64,000 nt of DNA from Schistocephalus solidus (lineage: Eukaryota > Platyhelminthes > Cestoda > Diphyllobothriidea > Diphyllobothriidae): assembly GCA_017591395.1 (NCBI GenBank), contig WEDG01002484.1, positions 1 to 64,000 on the forward strand, written 5' to 3'. The position numbers and the translations under genes were made by a program. Position 1 is the first letter of the stretch. Each line of letters starts with the position of its first letter. Positions 35,320-46,824 of this stretch are shown piece by piece. A model generated the notes under the pieces. That model had not been told where the DNA came from and made no database searches. It saw only the letters and a list, made by a program, of their open reading frames with translations.

Positions 35320-35720
35320 CCCAGACCACCTTAATGTGTATTTATTCTTTCACCTGCTCCTGTGGGGCAGAATATATTGGTCGCACGAGCCGGCGTTTGT
35401 CCAAAAGAGTACGAGAACATCTTCCAGCATGGTTAGGAAAGGGGGCAGATAAAGAACATAAACAGCTCTATCCTCGCGCATGTGGTAGACACAGGCCATC
35501 GTCTAAATGCCAAAGAGGCCTTCCGGGTAATTTACAAGGTCCCCTCAACCTATTCAAAATTCCTTGGACAGCGTCTGTTGGCTATGACAGAAGCATCTGC
35601 AATCAGGCTACGCAAACCGGTCCTGTGCGCTCAAAAGAACTTTATGCAGGCACCACAATTACCGTGGCCGAAAGCCATCAGTTTAGCCGCCCGCATCTAA
35701 TTACCTGTCCCGGCAGCCAC
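35320..35720 (+). pseudogene. Penelope-like element GIY-YIG endonuclease remnant
   Basis: From 35334 the frame reads CIYSFTCSCGAEYIGRTSRR, then LSKRVREHLP, the variant GIY-YIG core of Penelope-like retroelements (CxCxxxYIGxTxRxLxxRxxEH). After a +1 shift near 35460 the text SSILAHVVDTGHRLN ... FRVIYKVPS ... RLLAMTEASAIRLRKPVLCAQ matches the C-terminal part (AxHxxxTGHxID ... RLLxEAxxIxxxxPxLN). The upstream RT domain is not recognisable, so this is a 5'-truncated 3' end. The frameshift makes it inactive. Confidence 0.85.
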
Positions 35721-37320
35721 CATTCTTCTGACCATGATCAGAAAACGGACCGCAATATTGTTTCTTTCCCCCTCCTCCCCCCCCCCCACCCCGACTTACC
35801 TGCATATTTGCCTTCCTTACACAGTGATATAAATGTAAAGGCCTGATGAGAATTTATCGAAAGCTAACGTATGCTTGCTAAATTTTCTTTTGAATGTTTA
35901 CTTGTGCTTCCCGAAAACGACTAGCCATCAGTTTCGTTTATCCCACCTATAAAACCTTATCATCACCATTCCTGGGTCGTGTTGGGTACCTTTACAGAAA
36001 TCCTTGCTTCCAGTTTACTCATTGGCGTCAAATATCCGATCATCAAATTCGTTTGAACGAGTGAATCATAGCAGACATGTCCAGTTCAGGAGACCGGGAG
36101 TAACAACTTCGAGTTTCAGGGACTTCCATGGAAGACTAATTATTATTGAATTAGACTAAACAGGGAAATAAGTAAAGCAGTCAATCCTCTTTGCCAGAAA
36201 ATGTCCTCTTTTGTTTCAGGAATAGTTGCAATGTTAATGCCTGATCGGACACAGCGTCTGTCACTGTGACCTCTCATCTGGTTTTTGCCTGTCTCGGAAC
36301 TTGCCTTCTCACTCGCACCCCTTACTTTTCAGTTCGGGTCTCCTTTTTAGTATTATCGCGAGAAAGATGTCAGCTTCATTGATACAGCAGTTGTCCGTGT
36401 TGTGACGGGAGAGGTGGCACGCTTCTTGGTTTGCGATTTTCGGAGCTTATATTTACGATCTGGCTCACATAGGTCGAGTAAGGAAGTATTTGGCAGTTGA
36501 ATTGAAGGAAATCACGAGTGCTTATTTGAAAAGAGTCCGTCTAGAGTGTGCAGACCAGATGGGTGCCGGTTTTCCTGTCATCTCTTGCACACCACGTCAT
36601 CATACAGATCACGGTTGTGCACTGCATCACATGTTATCGGCACAGACACTAATGAGGTCTTTGCTCTGATCGGTTTTATGGTGTACAGTGTGGCCTTGTG
36701 ACTACCGTTTCCCCGGTAGAAGCATTTGGCACAATTCACACTCATAGTCTGCTTTTGTTAGGTATATGTAACTGGGAAAACTGCGGACCAACTTTTTTTT
36801 GTAGAACCAGTCAAGTTGTTTGCCCACCTAAAACACCTAACTTCCTTTCACTCTCCTTTTCTTGGTTCTGACAAGTCAACAAGCAGGCTTTTATAGTGTT
36901 TAGTCAAACAAAATCCTGTTTATATGAGGGGTTGCGAATTGGTCAGTTTTCTGCGGCAGCTTGGCGAAACCTATTTGAGATTTGGCTTTTACAACGTTGA
37001 TTTGCAACTCTGTTCATCTGATAAACTCGTGTCATTGTCTATTTCTTTTCTGAGGATCTAAGTGTTTTAATCTGTGGTTACAGAAAAACACTGAGTCGCT
37101 GGTGAATGAATGTAAACCTTGATTATATCTATAATTATACTAACGCCGTGTCTAGTTGCGTTTGCAGCCACCTGGGTTAATAATATCGAAATCACACGGT
37201 GAAATGCAATTTAACACAGCAGGCATACATCATCTACTGGCAATTACGGCAAAACTCGATGTTGCACGTGGGTCACGAATTTCATAAGCTTTTCTAATTA
37301 GTTGATTTTAATCTCTCAAT
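35721..37320. other. No recognised gene
   Basis: A C-rich run lies at 35770-35790; otherwise mixed sequence with no convincing exon or element. Confidence 0.4.
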
Positions 37321-37329
37321 TACGCACCC

Positions 37330-37640
37330 AGTGAAGCAGCATAAGAATGGCGAGGAAAAGACTATGACATTTATACGGCGGTATTTCTCGCATTGCGTTT
37401 TATCTCCCTCCTTAATGATGGGCACGAAAATAACCAACTTGTAATCGTAAGGTACGATCTCATCATCTCAGATTTATTTAGGCACTTAGTTTACATAGGG
37501 TCCCAGCATGTCGTCTCAAAACGCCTAAAGGCACGTTAGTCTTTGGTCAGAAAATTCCTCTCCGTTTCTTTGTTGCCAGCGTATGCTCCAGCCCCTCGGA
37601 GTAAACCTGATTCCCGGTGTTTGTGAAGAAAAATTGAAAG
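37330..37640 (-). mobile_element. RTE-type LINE RT fragment
   Basis: On the - strand, VPYDYKLVIFVPIIKEGDKTQCEKYRRINVI (about 37465-37365) is the PxDWxxxxxxPIxKKGDxxxCxNYRGI block of RTE/CR1 RTs, with YRR replacing YRG. Sequence on either side is too decayed to assign; 38130-38170 on the - strand (KIFDRA) may be a further remnant of motif A from another copy. Confidence 0.65.
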
Positions 37641-39735
37641 TTCATTTTAGCCTTTAGACAATCCTGCTGGTTTCTTTACGCTTTCTACGGTTTTCAACAT
37701 TATGGTTGGGTCTTTTTTATTCGAATCAGTGTTCTTGGAAATGAGTAACATGTTTCTGCAACTCACTGAAGAGCAGGGCTTAATGATTCATAAGACGCTC
37801 GTTGACCATTGGCATCGACGTTCTACGGCAAATGAGTGTGATAGTTTTTGAAATTCAGACCTCATTCACTTACATCCAGTACACATTTGTCCTAGTGTTT
37901 TTTTTTCCAACGGCAAGCGACGCTCACATACTCGCATCAAACCTATTTCCCGCAAGAGACTAAAAACTCGTTTACTTATGACCGGGTGAAATGTCTACAA
38001 GGCTTCTAATGTCCTCCAAGGAACAACGTCTTACAGTGAATTGAATTTTCCGAATTTTAACAATTTATGTAGGCCGAATGAGATGAAGATGGTGAACAAA
38101 GAGCTTTAATAAAGCTGAATTTTAATTGTTGAAGGCCTGTGGTTACCTTGGCCCTGTCGAAAATTTTATTACGATCCTTTAATATAGTTGGTTGTAAATA
38201 ATTTTTCTGATGTTCTACTAGTTACTTTGTAGATAATACTGGTATCTTTAGGGCCGCGATTCGAAGGCCTATGGGGAACTTTTGTATGACGGTAATCTTG
38301 ATGTTGATTAATAAGCAAAATTGCACACGAGCTATTTAAGAATCATAACGTCCTTGTAAAAAACGAATACAGGCTTTGCAAAGCGTGGGCTACCCACTGT
38401 AGGATCAAAATTACAGTAGATGATCTAAATCCAGCAATGTGTGATCGACAGTTGAGTATTTTAGCGTACATTTGGTCTTGTTATTTTGATTTGTTGAGTG
38501 GAGTTGAGGATTAGAAAGCGTTTTATTGAACGAAAACAGGCAGGATTTGGGCAAAATGGGAAGTTACCGGACATCCATAAATTTCCTATGCTATTTAATC
38601 CCACAGAGCAAAGTCCATAGTTTTAATGCATTGTGCTACAAAATATCCTAATTAAAATGAAGAAAAGTTTCAAATAAATCTCTACTGGAACCGGAAATTT
38701 TGGTCTTAATTCAATTATAATTAGGTGAAGGCAAATGTAAGGAAGTGCATTGCTTTCCAGAAAGAAGTTCATTGCGAATCGATTAAAAACAGTGAATATC
38801 GTGAAATATTCACTAGTATTTCAAGAAGCATCTGTAAATCATTTTAACCCTATACGAGAAATAGCTATACCCAAATTTTATGAAAGGATAGTTCTCTTAA
38901 TATGCACAAAAATGGAATACATACGCTAACACTTGACAATTCTATTTAAATTTATTCGTGGCATTTACAGCGACTTTTCACGTTTACAGAATTTGCCGAT
39001 TTTTAAAAAAATCAGTATTTATCAACAAATTTATATTATTTTCACATTTCCTTTAAGGTTTTTCATTATTCTTTCAAAGATTTAGTAAAGCGTTGATGGC
39101 TGTTTGCGAGTGATTATCAACCATTCACAAACTTCAGCATTTTGCATGAGATTGGTTCTCTACTGTTTGCACAGATGCTTCCTGGACTAAGGATAGATTG
39201 CTACTCATGCCACTGGAAAACTTTAGCGACTCATAGATAGCAATCCAATCTTGAAATCCGTATTCAAACCCTCTAATAAATCCGATTTAAAATTATTTAC
39301 CTATATTTCGTGTGAGCCCGCTCCATAATTTTTTGTCGAAAGGTCAACCGCTTCTTTGTCCTGTCGGACAATATTTTAGCCCAGAGTTTTCTTGATGTTA
39401 ACTATTACGCCTAGGTGGTCTCATAACTGGGAACTATAATCCCTCGACCCGGTTTTACAGTGTGAGTAATGGGGCGCAAAAAATGTAATGTGCAAATAAT
39501 GCCTTTGATGCTGCTTTCCATCAGTAAAATATTTTGTAGGGTAGAGGTTGTAGGAAGTTGGAACTTCACACAAACAAAATGGGTTGATGCAGGACTAGGT
39601 CGAACCATCGACTCTGAAAATTCCTGCCGGGAGCTCTACCCTCAGCTGTGTGCGCGTCAACCGTCAACCGTGCTAAGAATTCAACCAGTAACCTTGGTTT
39701 GCCAGTCAGGAGTATGCGAGTATCTAACAGCGCAC
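37641..39735. other. AT-rich, no recognised gene
   Basis: No conserved frame or repeat signature apart from the possible RT remnant near 38150 (-). The stretch 38.4-39.3 kb is particularly AT-rich. Confidence 0.4.
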
Positions 39736-39749
39736 ATGCCTGACAGACT

Positions 39750-40115
39750 TACAGCTCGATCGTCGATTTGGACGATGTTCACCGTGTGCTCAACAGCAGG
39801 ATGGCGCAGGGACAGTGACTTGCGCTGGATTATAGTGAGAGGAGATTTGCACTGCATCTACCTCACGTTCTATTCCATTACCCCAGCTGAACCCAGTGCC
39901 AAGACAGAGTGAAGAAGGCCGGAGATGGGAGAAGGCACAGGCCAACACCAACAAGAACACAACAACAGAAGAGAAGGGCGGCTCGGATCCCAACTGAGTG
40001 GGAGTGCCATAGAGGTCACATTAAGAAGGAGCTATTGCAGTCTGACTCTCAGTCCGCCAGTCAGCCACTCCACACGTACGCACACGCTGGACTGACCACA
40101 CGGCCCAGCACGAGT
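39750..40115 (-). repeat. R-family interspersed repeat, copy 2 (long form)
   Basis: The reverse complement follows 53155-52800: GACGATGTTCACCGTGTGCTC (39771), the block CAGGATGGCGCAGGGACAGTGA, TGAACCCAGTGCCAAGACAGAGT, then beyond the short form TGGGAGTGCCATAGAGGTCACATT and the segment up to GGACTGACCACACGG (about 40090-40105). With 52795-53155 it defines a form of about 360 bp. Confidence 0.75.
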
Positions 40116-40789
40116 TTGGGTGGTTGACTCTTCAGTTCTGTCTGTCACAGGAGCAGTCCTTCTTGTTCGTGTGCATTTCCTATTTTGCATATTCTGCCAT
40201 AAGCAATGGCCTTTTTCTGCTTAAGATCGAATGTCACCTTATTGCCTCCAAGGTCAAGAGAAAACTCAACAGCCTCAATGATACAATGAATCCAATTGCC
40301 TAGGCGCCTTATTTAACGTAGCAGAGTGCTACAGATTTCCCTATTTCAATTTTCTCATTTCATGCCTATCGTGTGCGTTTCGTGGCCCACATCTGACCTG
40401 TGAATGGTTTTGGCGACCTCGTGTCGTTTTAGCCCTAAACTGTCTGACTACAGGGAGCTTTGCGTTTGTTAACAGTTTTTACTTTATAAGTATCAGAAGA
40501 CACACATATCTAGCAAGCTTTCACGTAGATATTTTAAAATAATATTGCTGTTGCGTTGGATATTTCGCTTGAAAACAGTTAAATGCAGATGCATGGAAAG
40601 TATTTTACGTTAATTGGGGAATAAGCAGACGACCTCGTCTGCATGTGCTGATTTTCCTTAAATGAACTACACCGCAGTCGCCGGTTTACGTATACTTATG
40701 TTTTATAAATACAAGAAATATTTTTATTCATCCTCAGTATGTACCTATATTGAAAATACACTTTTGTACTGTAAGCGGTAGTTGGTTCA
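40116..40789. other. No recognised gene
   Basis: Mixed sequence between the R repeat and the mariner remnant; nothing recognisable. Confidence 0.35.
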
Positions 40790-41330
40790 GTTCGGTGGTA
40801 CCAAAGCCTGGAATTCAAGAGTAAATGAAAGCTTGAGGGACCTGTTTTACAGTGTTGTCGGGATTACCTTGTTTTAATATGAAAACTTTATCCAAATTTC
40901 GGAAGAAGAAGTTACTGGGAGCAGGATCCGGTGATGATGGTGGATGATGGAGAACTTCCAACTTCAACTCCTGTAATTTTGCCCCTCTCATTTTTACGGT
41001 ATTTGGTCTAGCGTTGTCGTGCACTAGAATAGGTGTCCATCAATTGACAAATATAAGCCGTCTTTTTGAAGGTCTTTGGATAATTTGTGATTGCAGTGTA
41101 CTCCTGCCGTGACCGATGAACCACGTTTCATGAAATCATAGGGAATGACACTCGCGCTAGCGCAACAAACACTCACTATCAGCTTCTTTTGATGCATATT
41201 GCACCTTGGGCTGTCTTTTGGTGGCTTGCACTTGTCGGATCACTGTGTTTAACGTTTTCAGGTAGCGTATTGGATCTATTCCTCATCAAGTGTTACAATT
41301 CGATTCAAAAATCAGTTGGTTTCGCAAGCA
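40790..41330 (-). pseudogene. mariner-type DNA transposase remnant
   Basis: On the - strand: RIVTLDEE (near 41300; first catalytic Asp in the IVTxDExW block, Trp replaced by a stop), PRCNMHQKKLIVSVCCA (41215-41160; GKKVMxSVWWD position), IPYDFMKRGSSVTAGVHCNH (41145-41090), then HDNARPNTV (41021; HDNARPH block with the second catalytic Asp) and LEVLHHPPSSPDPAPSNFF (40960-40905; HPPYSPDLAPSDxHLF). This is the C-terminal two thirds of a mariner transposase, which cuts and pastes DNA at TA sites. Stops and frameshifts occur and no terminal inverted repeats were identified. Confidence 0.9.
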
Positions 41331-43515
41331 CGTCAAACGAATCAATCAGTTTTGCCACGAGAAAGCAACAGCATGCAAGCATCCGAACTTTATCGTTTCT
41401 GATTTTCATGCAGCTCCTGTGAAACCCACATATCCAAGTTTTACATTTTACCAACTTCAGTTAGGTTACTTAACATGGTTTACTTGCTAACATAAACATA
41501 ATCGATCACCTATGTGCACCTTAAGTTGGGTCCGACTCGATGGTGACTTTCAGTTCGTCATTATCCACCTTTAAATAGGGCCAGCCGTGTGGCTTATTCG
41601 CAGAATTAAATTTATCAGAACGAAATTTAGCAAACGAACTTGATACTCTACTGTGTAGACAGTAGAGTAGAATATACCAGTAACATTCCGAACTGTCTGC
41701 GATTATGTTTTTCCGTGTAAGGACTCATAGTTCATAATTTTAGGAATTTCTGACTTTTCCATCTTCAAACAAGCATACAGAAAAACAAATCTTTTGTATT
41801 TTTAAACCGCAACATGTTGTAGAACGAGAAAATATGTGGGGCAACTTTTTAGCCAAAACAACAATCTGTCAATGTCTAATACCAACGTGAAATACGAAGC
41901 CGTCAAGGTTTACAATCTGCCCAATATAAAGCGCTTATCCCTTACTTGTATTAAACTCTTTCCTCAATATGCGTGCGTAAAAATACTACCGTTCGCTCCG
42001 AATCTATTGAGCTTGCAACCACCAGAAAGTTTTGGCGGCCTCAGTCCCGAATTATCTATACAACAACTATGATGAGGAAACCAGCTTCTAGGACTCATAG
42101 ACGCTTTTTGAAAAAAGCAAGTCCTTTTGACCATCAAAAGAGCAAGTAATTCGTTGAATTCATCTTTCTTTTTAGACCACACAAAGCGTAGATGTAGAAA
42201 GCGGAAGCTATCGGTTACAGCACATTAAAATTAACACCGGTGAACATGCTCCCAGTCAAATCCACAGTTTGGCAAGCCCTTTCGCCACTACGGCAATTTG
42301 ACCAAGGCAGTTGAGTTCTAAAAGAACGAATAAAAAACGCCCTACATACAAATGGGTTATCGAAAGAGTTTTCAGTTCTTTGATTTAATTGTAGTATCCC
42401 TACCCTCCCTCCTCCCGCTATGGCTTCCCTTTGCTACACTGCAAGCCTGTGAATCCATTTGGGCTAATGACGTTTTAATGTCAAAAATCTGTTTTTTCAC
42501 TTGAGTTGCAGGGTGATAGGCAGGTGTAAATGAACAAAGTATCGAGTTCTTTACAGACAACTATCAGTACTGCCTCATTTTCGAGGGTTCATTTTTGAAT
42601 TTCCTTGACCTGAATGTTTTTCACCGTTCTCGTCACATAACAAACGTGATCAGCTGAAATGTGGACCATGGGGATTCTCTACGTCCTTAATCATTCTAGG
42701 AACCAGCTATGGCATCTCTTCGCCCGTTCATGGGTTCCAATGTCCAAAATTCCTAAGAGATTCATCAGTTTCCGTTACTTGAAATTCTTGCCTTTTCGGG
42801 ACTTCATGGTCAGGGTTAATCGAGTTGTCTCATCTCACAACAGAGAAATCGACAGCTACGTCAGGACGCTGTCTTAGCGCTGCTAGCAAGCCCAGGCGTT
42901 TTCGGCGACGTTTATCAAAAAACCTTTTCGCAGACCTCGGGCCGCAATGGAGGGGACCCGAAGCGTGCCCATGCCATGGGCTCGGCAATCAGAATAGGGT
43001 TCTGCTATCTTAAAACCGTTCAGTTCCTTCATTACGTCAAAAGTTGATGAATGCATGGAGGGGATGGAATTTTTCGGCTTCTGCATTTCGGATGCTACTC
43101 CGCCATATTCCCCTAGCGTAACTGACCTCTAGGAAACTTTCACCAGCCTAATCTTCTGAGACGATTTGTTGAAAAATACCCTATTTGGGTGCCTGTTTGT
43201 TATTGCCCTCCTTTGGTTCAGCCGGTGCCAGAATCTGCGCCTTCCGAAACAGTGTAACCCATACTATGTGGTCAACGGCGATACCACCAGCAGCTGCGGA
43301 AGAAATAGATGTAGCAAGCTCACCGAAACTCTCCTTCCGGGGCACATATAAATAGGATAAGAATAGATCTTGCATATTTCAGCTCTGCTACTCTGACTGG
43401 ATCCATTTTGATTATTGTTGGGCACACTGGGTCATCGTCCTCCTGCATGCTGCTTCGCCATGTAGTTTAGATCAGGAGATATGTCCACCAGTTCGGTGGG
43501 TCCCCGATCGTGTGT
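41331..43515. other. No recognised gene
   Basis: Several frames of 60-78 codons (for example 41836-42072 +, 42883-43086 -, 43181-43375 -) show no motif that I recognise and no coherent set of splice sites. I do not call any of them. Confidence 0.4.
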
Positions 43516-43519
43516 GTGT

Positions 43520-43780
43520 GTTGGTGGCACGCCTAGGGGCGACTAGGACTTAGGGGACCCGGCCGCGCCAGCCACCTGCGTCCTCTCCCGCCTCTGGTCT
43601 TCTTGACTCTGTCTTGACACCGGGCTCAGGTGGGGGAGGAGAGAGTGCGGTAGATGCAGCGCAAGTCTACTATCACTTTAAACTAAATCACGCGCAAGTC
43701 ACCGTCCCTGCTCCACTTTCCCATGGAGCATACGGTGGACATCGTCGGATTACGACGGTCGAACTGTCGGGTCCCCGATG
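43520..43780 (+). repeat. R-family interspersed repeat, copy 3 (short form)
   Basis: GGTGGCACGCCTAGGGGCG, GCGCCAGCCACCTGCGTCC, TTGACTCTGTCTTGACACC, GGGCTCAGGTGGGGGAGGA, AGTCTACTATCACTTTAAAC, CATACGGTGGACATCGTC and GGTCGAACTGTCGG occur in the same order as in 52915-53155. It lies just downstream (on the gene's own strand) of the CTU1 stop codon. Confidence 0.85.
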
Positions 43781-43902
43781 CCCATGGAAAATACAGGGTA
43801 ACCCCCACCCCTTGGACAGCATTATTTGGTAAAACAGAAGATCCTCGCAGCAGAACCTCGGGTAAAGAGGGGATTCAAAGGAGACAAGCGATAACAAAGT
43901 TT

Positions 43903-44123
43903 TCAATGGTTTAGAAGGCATTCACAGTCTGGATTGCAGGGGGAGTTTTCACCCCCGTCTATCGGTGCGGAGTCCGGTGCGGGGATTTCAGCAGCCGCTA
44001 TCCTTGTCCGCCGGCCTTCCACACCAACTGAAGTGGCTGGCAAACCATCGTTGAGGCTCTTCAGAAGGACGCACGCTTGGCAATACTCCTGACTGGAGAT
44101 ATAGCCGCATGCCACGCAGTTAC
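43903..44123 (-). CDS. CTU1: CTU1 terminal exon with zinc knuckle
   Basis: Acceptor TTTTTTTCTGACAG ends at 44124. The exon completes a Gly codon and reads [20 protein letters not shown], then KSLNDGLPA, matching the CxxCGYISSQxxCxACVLLxGLNxGxP signature. The tail of about 40 residues after DGLPA (ends [11 protein letters not shown], then TGA) contains two extra Cys pairs and is not conserved in animals to my knowledge. The intron before it is 1.7 kb and contains a SINE. Confidence 0.92.
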
Positions 44124-46768
44124 CTGTCAGAAAAAAATATGCTTAGTCAAGCGAAGGAAATCCTTCTGATGACAGTAAATGCAAGTTATCGCCAAGAGGG
44201 GCCCAGAGCCCCGCGTCGAAGGGGAGACTAGAAGGCCACTAGTTCTACAAAAGCATTGCTTCTGTGAATGAATCCCAAAGCCTTGAGAAGTAGACAGCAG
44301 CTTCAAACTGCAACCACTACGATCCAAGTCATTTGTAATACTATACTATTGAGCAGGTCGCTGAAAATTTTAGAATGCAAGAATTTCAGAGTAATAACCT
44401 AAGAGCAAAGCTATCAATCATGTTGGACAAGCCTAGCGGAAGCTGCAGACGCATTTGCATGGGCAATATCCGGTGCCATAGAGCCTGGTCGCCGATTCGT
44501 AATACACTCTGGCCAAACCCCCGAATCTCCAAGAGTGATCATTCTACCTAGTTAAATTTCCGATGAAAACATGCCGACTGTCAGACCAAGCTTGAAGAAG
44601 TTTTTCTAAAAGAGTTCGCACATAAATGTTCTCGGAAATTAAACGAGGATGGAAAGTGAAGTTCATATACCAGAAAACACGGGGAATGCTGAGGGACCGA
44701 CTAATGAGCCGAACCCCTCGCAGGTTGCATTACGCAGCAGCACAAGATCAGCGAAACACGCGTGCTTGGGCTTTTACCTAGTACCTGTGCTGTCAGTAGG
44801 CTAAATGATTCCACAGTGATCATTATAGGTTGACCGCCCAATGATCAGGCAACTCGTTAGATGTTTTTCGGTAGCAGTTCAATTGAATAGCGGATATACC
44901 CCCTTTGGCTTACTGGGTTATACGCCGTCAAATGCACGGAGACCTAAATCGAGCTGATAAGCAACTCACCTGGCAGAGGACGAAATGAGATATCAAGCAA
45001 ACCAGCCGAAGTAGTGACGGACTAAACAGAAAAGACATTACAAAGATTTTGCACCGATTAGAACATTCAATAACTTTCGACTAGTCGAAAACAAACGAGC
45101 CCACCCACACATGGCCGACTAACATGACAAGGCATCTAAAACTGTTGGGTTTTTAAATAGAAGGACATTACCGAAAAGATATGGCAGACTGGAATGGCTG
45201 TTTCTGGCTTATTAGCCGTCATCAGCCAGCCAAACCAACCCCCAGAGTTGCATCACCCGAGGTACGAACTCGCGACCTGTTGATTAGAAGTCCAACGCTC
45301 TAACCATGTTCTTTTGCTTATAATACTAGTCGCTGTGAGGCTGCTGGCGGGGCTCGAGAGTGAGCCCCAAAGGCAGAACGGGACGAGTGAGTCCTGTTAT
45401 CGATCGGTGAGCGCCCATTAACCGTTGGATTTCTTAGTAGCGCACACTAGGCCAGTAGGCAACAAATCGAGCCTTTCGAGATGTTAACCAGTTAATATAC
45501 TCCATTGAAATTTTCGTATTACTCAGACATCCTTAACCACTCTTTTGGCAGCTCTAGTAAAAATAAACAGCAACAATCTCACTCATCTGTGGTGGCTACT
45601 GAGGTAAACGGAAATATCCGCAGCAATAACAGGTTACGTATAATCCAGTTACCCCGTCAGACAGTATATTTTCGTAAACCCAACTAGTACCTAACAGCAT
45701 TAAAGAAATGAGAGTTTGTTCTCGGGGAGTGCAGACGCAGAGGATGAGTCAAGCTCGAGTGTGAAATCAAGCTAGGACATTCGGATAAATACTGTGGTTG
45801 GGTATATGATCAGAGGATCACCAACTAACCTTGAATTGGCATTTTGACTCCTTGGCGGATAGCCATCTGTTCACCAGAGCTGATTATGTCTGTAAGGAAA
45901 CAAATCGGAGGAAGGTAAGGCTTCTGACTCAAGTTTGTAGAGGGTACAGGCTTAACAGCCCGGCTGTGGTCAATTTACCGAGGATCGCCCTTGGACGGAG
46001 CTTTTCCAAGTCCTTGACATAGGCTCGCACATGACCCCTAGACAGGTGGATAAAAAGCTAGTGACCCAAAAATACCTGTAAGCCATTGGTGCATACTTGC
46101 ACTCTGTAGAGAAGTAGTCCAGTTTACGAGCATGTGCATACATGACAATTTCTTTTTCGTAGGCATACTTGAAAGGCTTGAAACGCGGAAGAACCCCATC
46201 TGCGCCCTAAAAGACAGTTAGTTGGATTATTATCTGAGAGTCCCAACACAAAATTTATGCCGGTAATATAACCCAGGAACGCAAAATTGAAAAGTTGGAA
46301 TTGGCGTAAAGAAAGTGGAGATCGAGGGCTTTTGTGTTGATTGTTCATTGTGGACGAGTAATATAGAACCAATTTAAAGGGAGATATAAGTACATCGACC
46401 ACAATTCAGGATGATAGTTCGAACCGTCGAGTTCGATAATGTCCACCGCGTGCTTCACAGCAGGCTGGAAGCAAGTGCGGTGACTTGCGTATGGATTAAA
46501 TTGTAGTGATGGTGGACTTTCGCCGCGTCTACCGCGTTCGTCCTACTCTGCCATCTGAGCCTGGTGTCGTGGCAGAGTCAAGAAGACCGGGAGTGGGGGA
46601 AGACGCAAGCGATTGGCACGGCGAAAATCCGTGCACCTAAGCATACGACTACGATCCCTGGTCCACAAAAAAACCGTTGACTAGAATTGTACTACAAAAA
46701 TGTGAAGATAGGGGCAGCGGCTCGGATCCCAGCTTTCACAGGGTGAGCCTGTGTGTCACTAAACCCAC

Positions 46769-46824
<56 letters not shown>

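Noticed and set aside
42883..43086. Possible exon on the - strand (FDVMKELNGFKIAEP text)
   Set aside because: No recognised domain and no consistent splice sites.
43181..43375. Possible last exon of another - strand gene (GGIAVDHIVWVTLFRK text)
   Set aside because: Ends in a stop and reads smoothly, but I found no partner exons or known family, and 64 codons are expected by chance.
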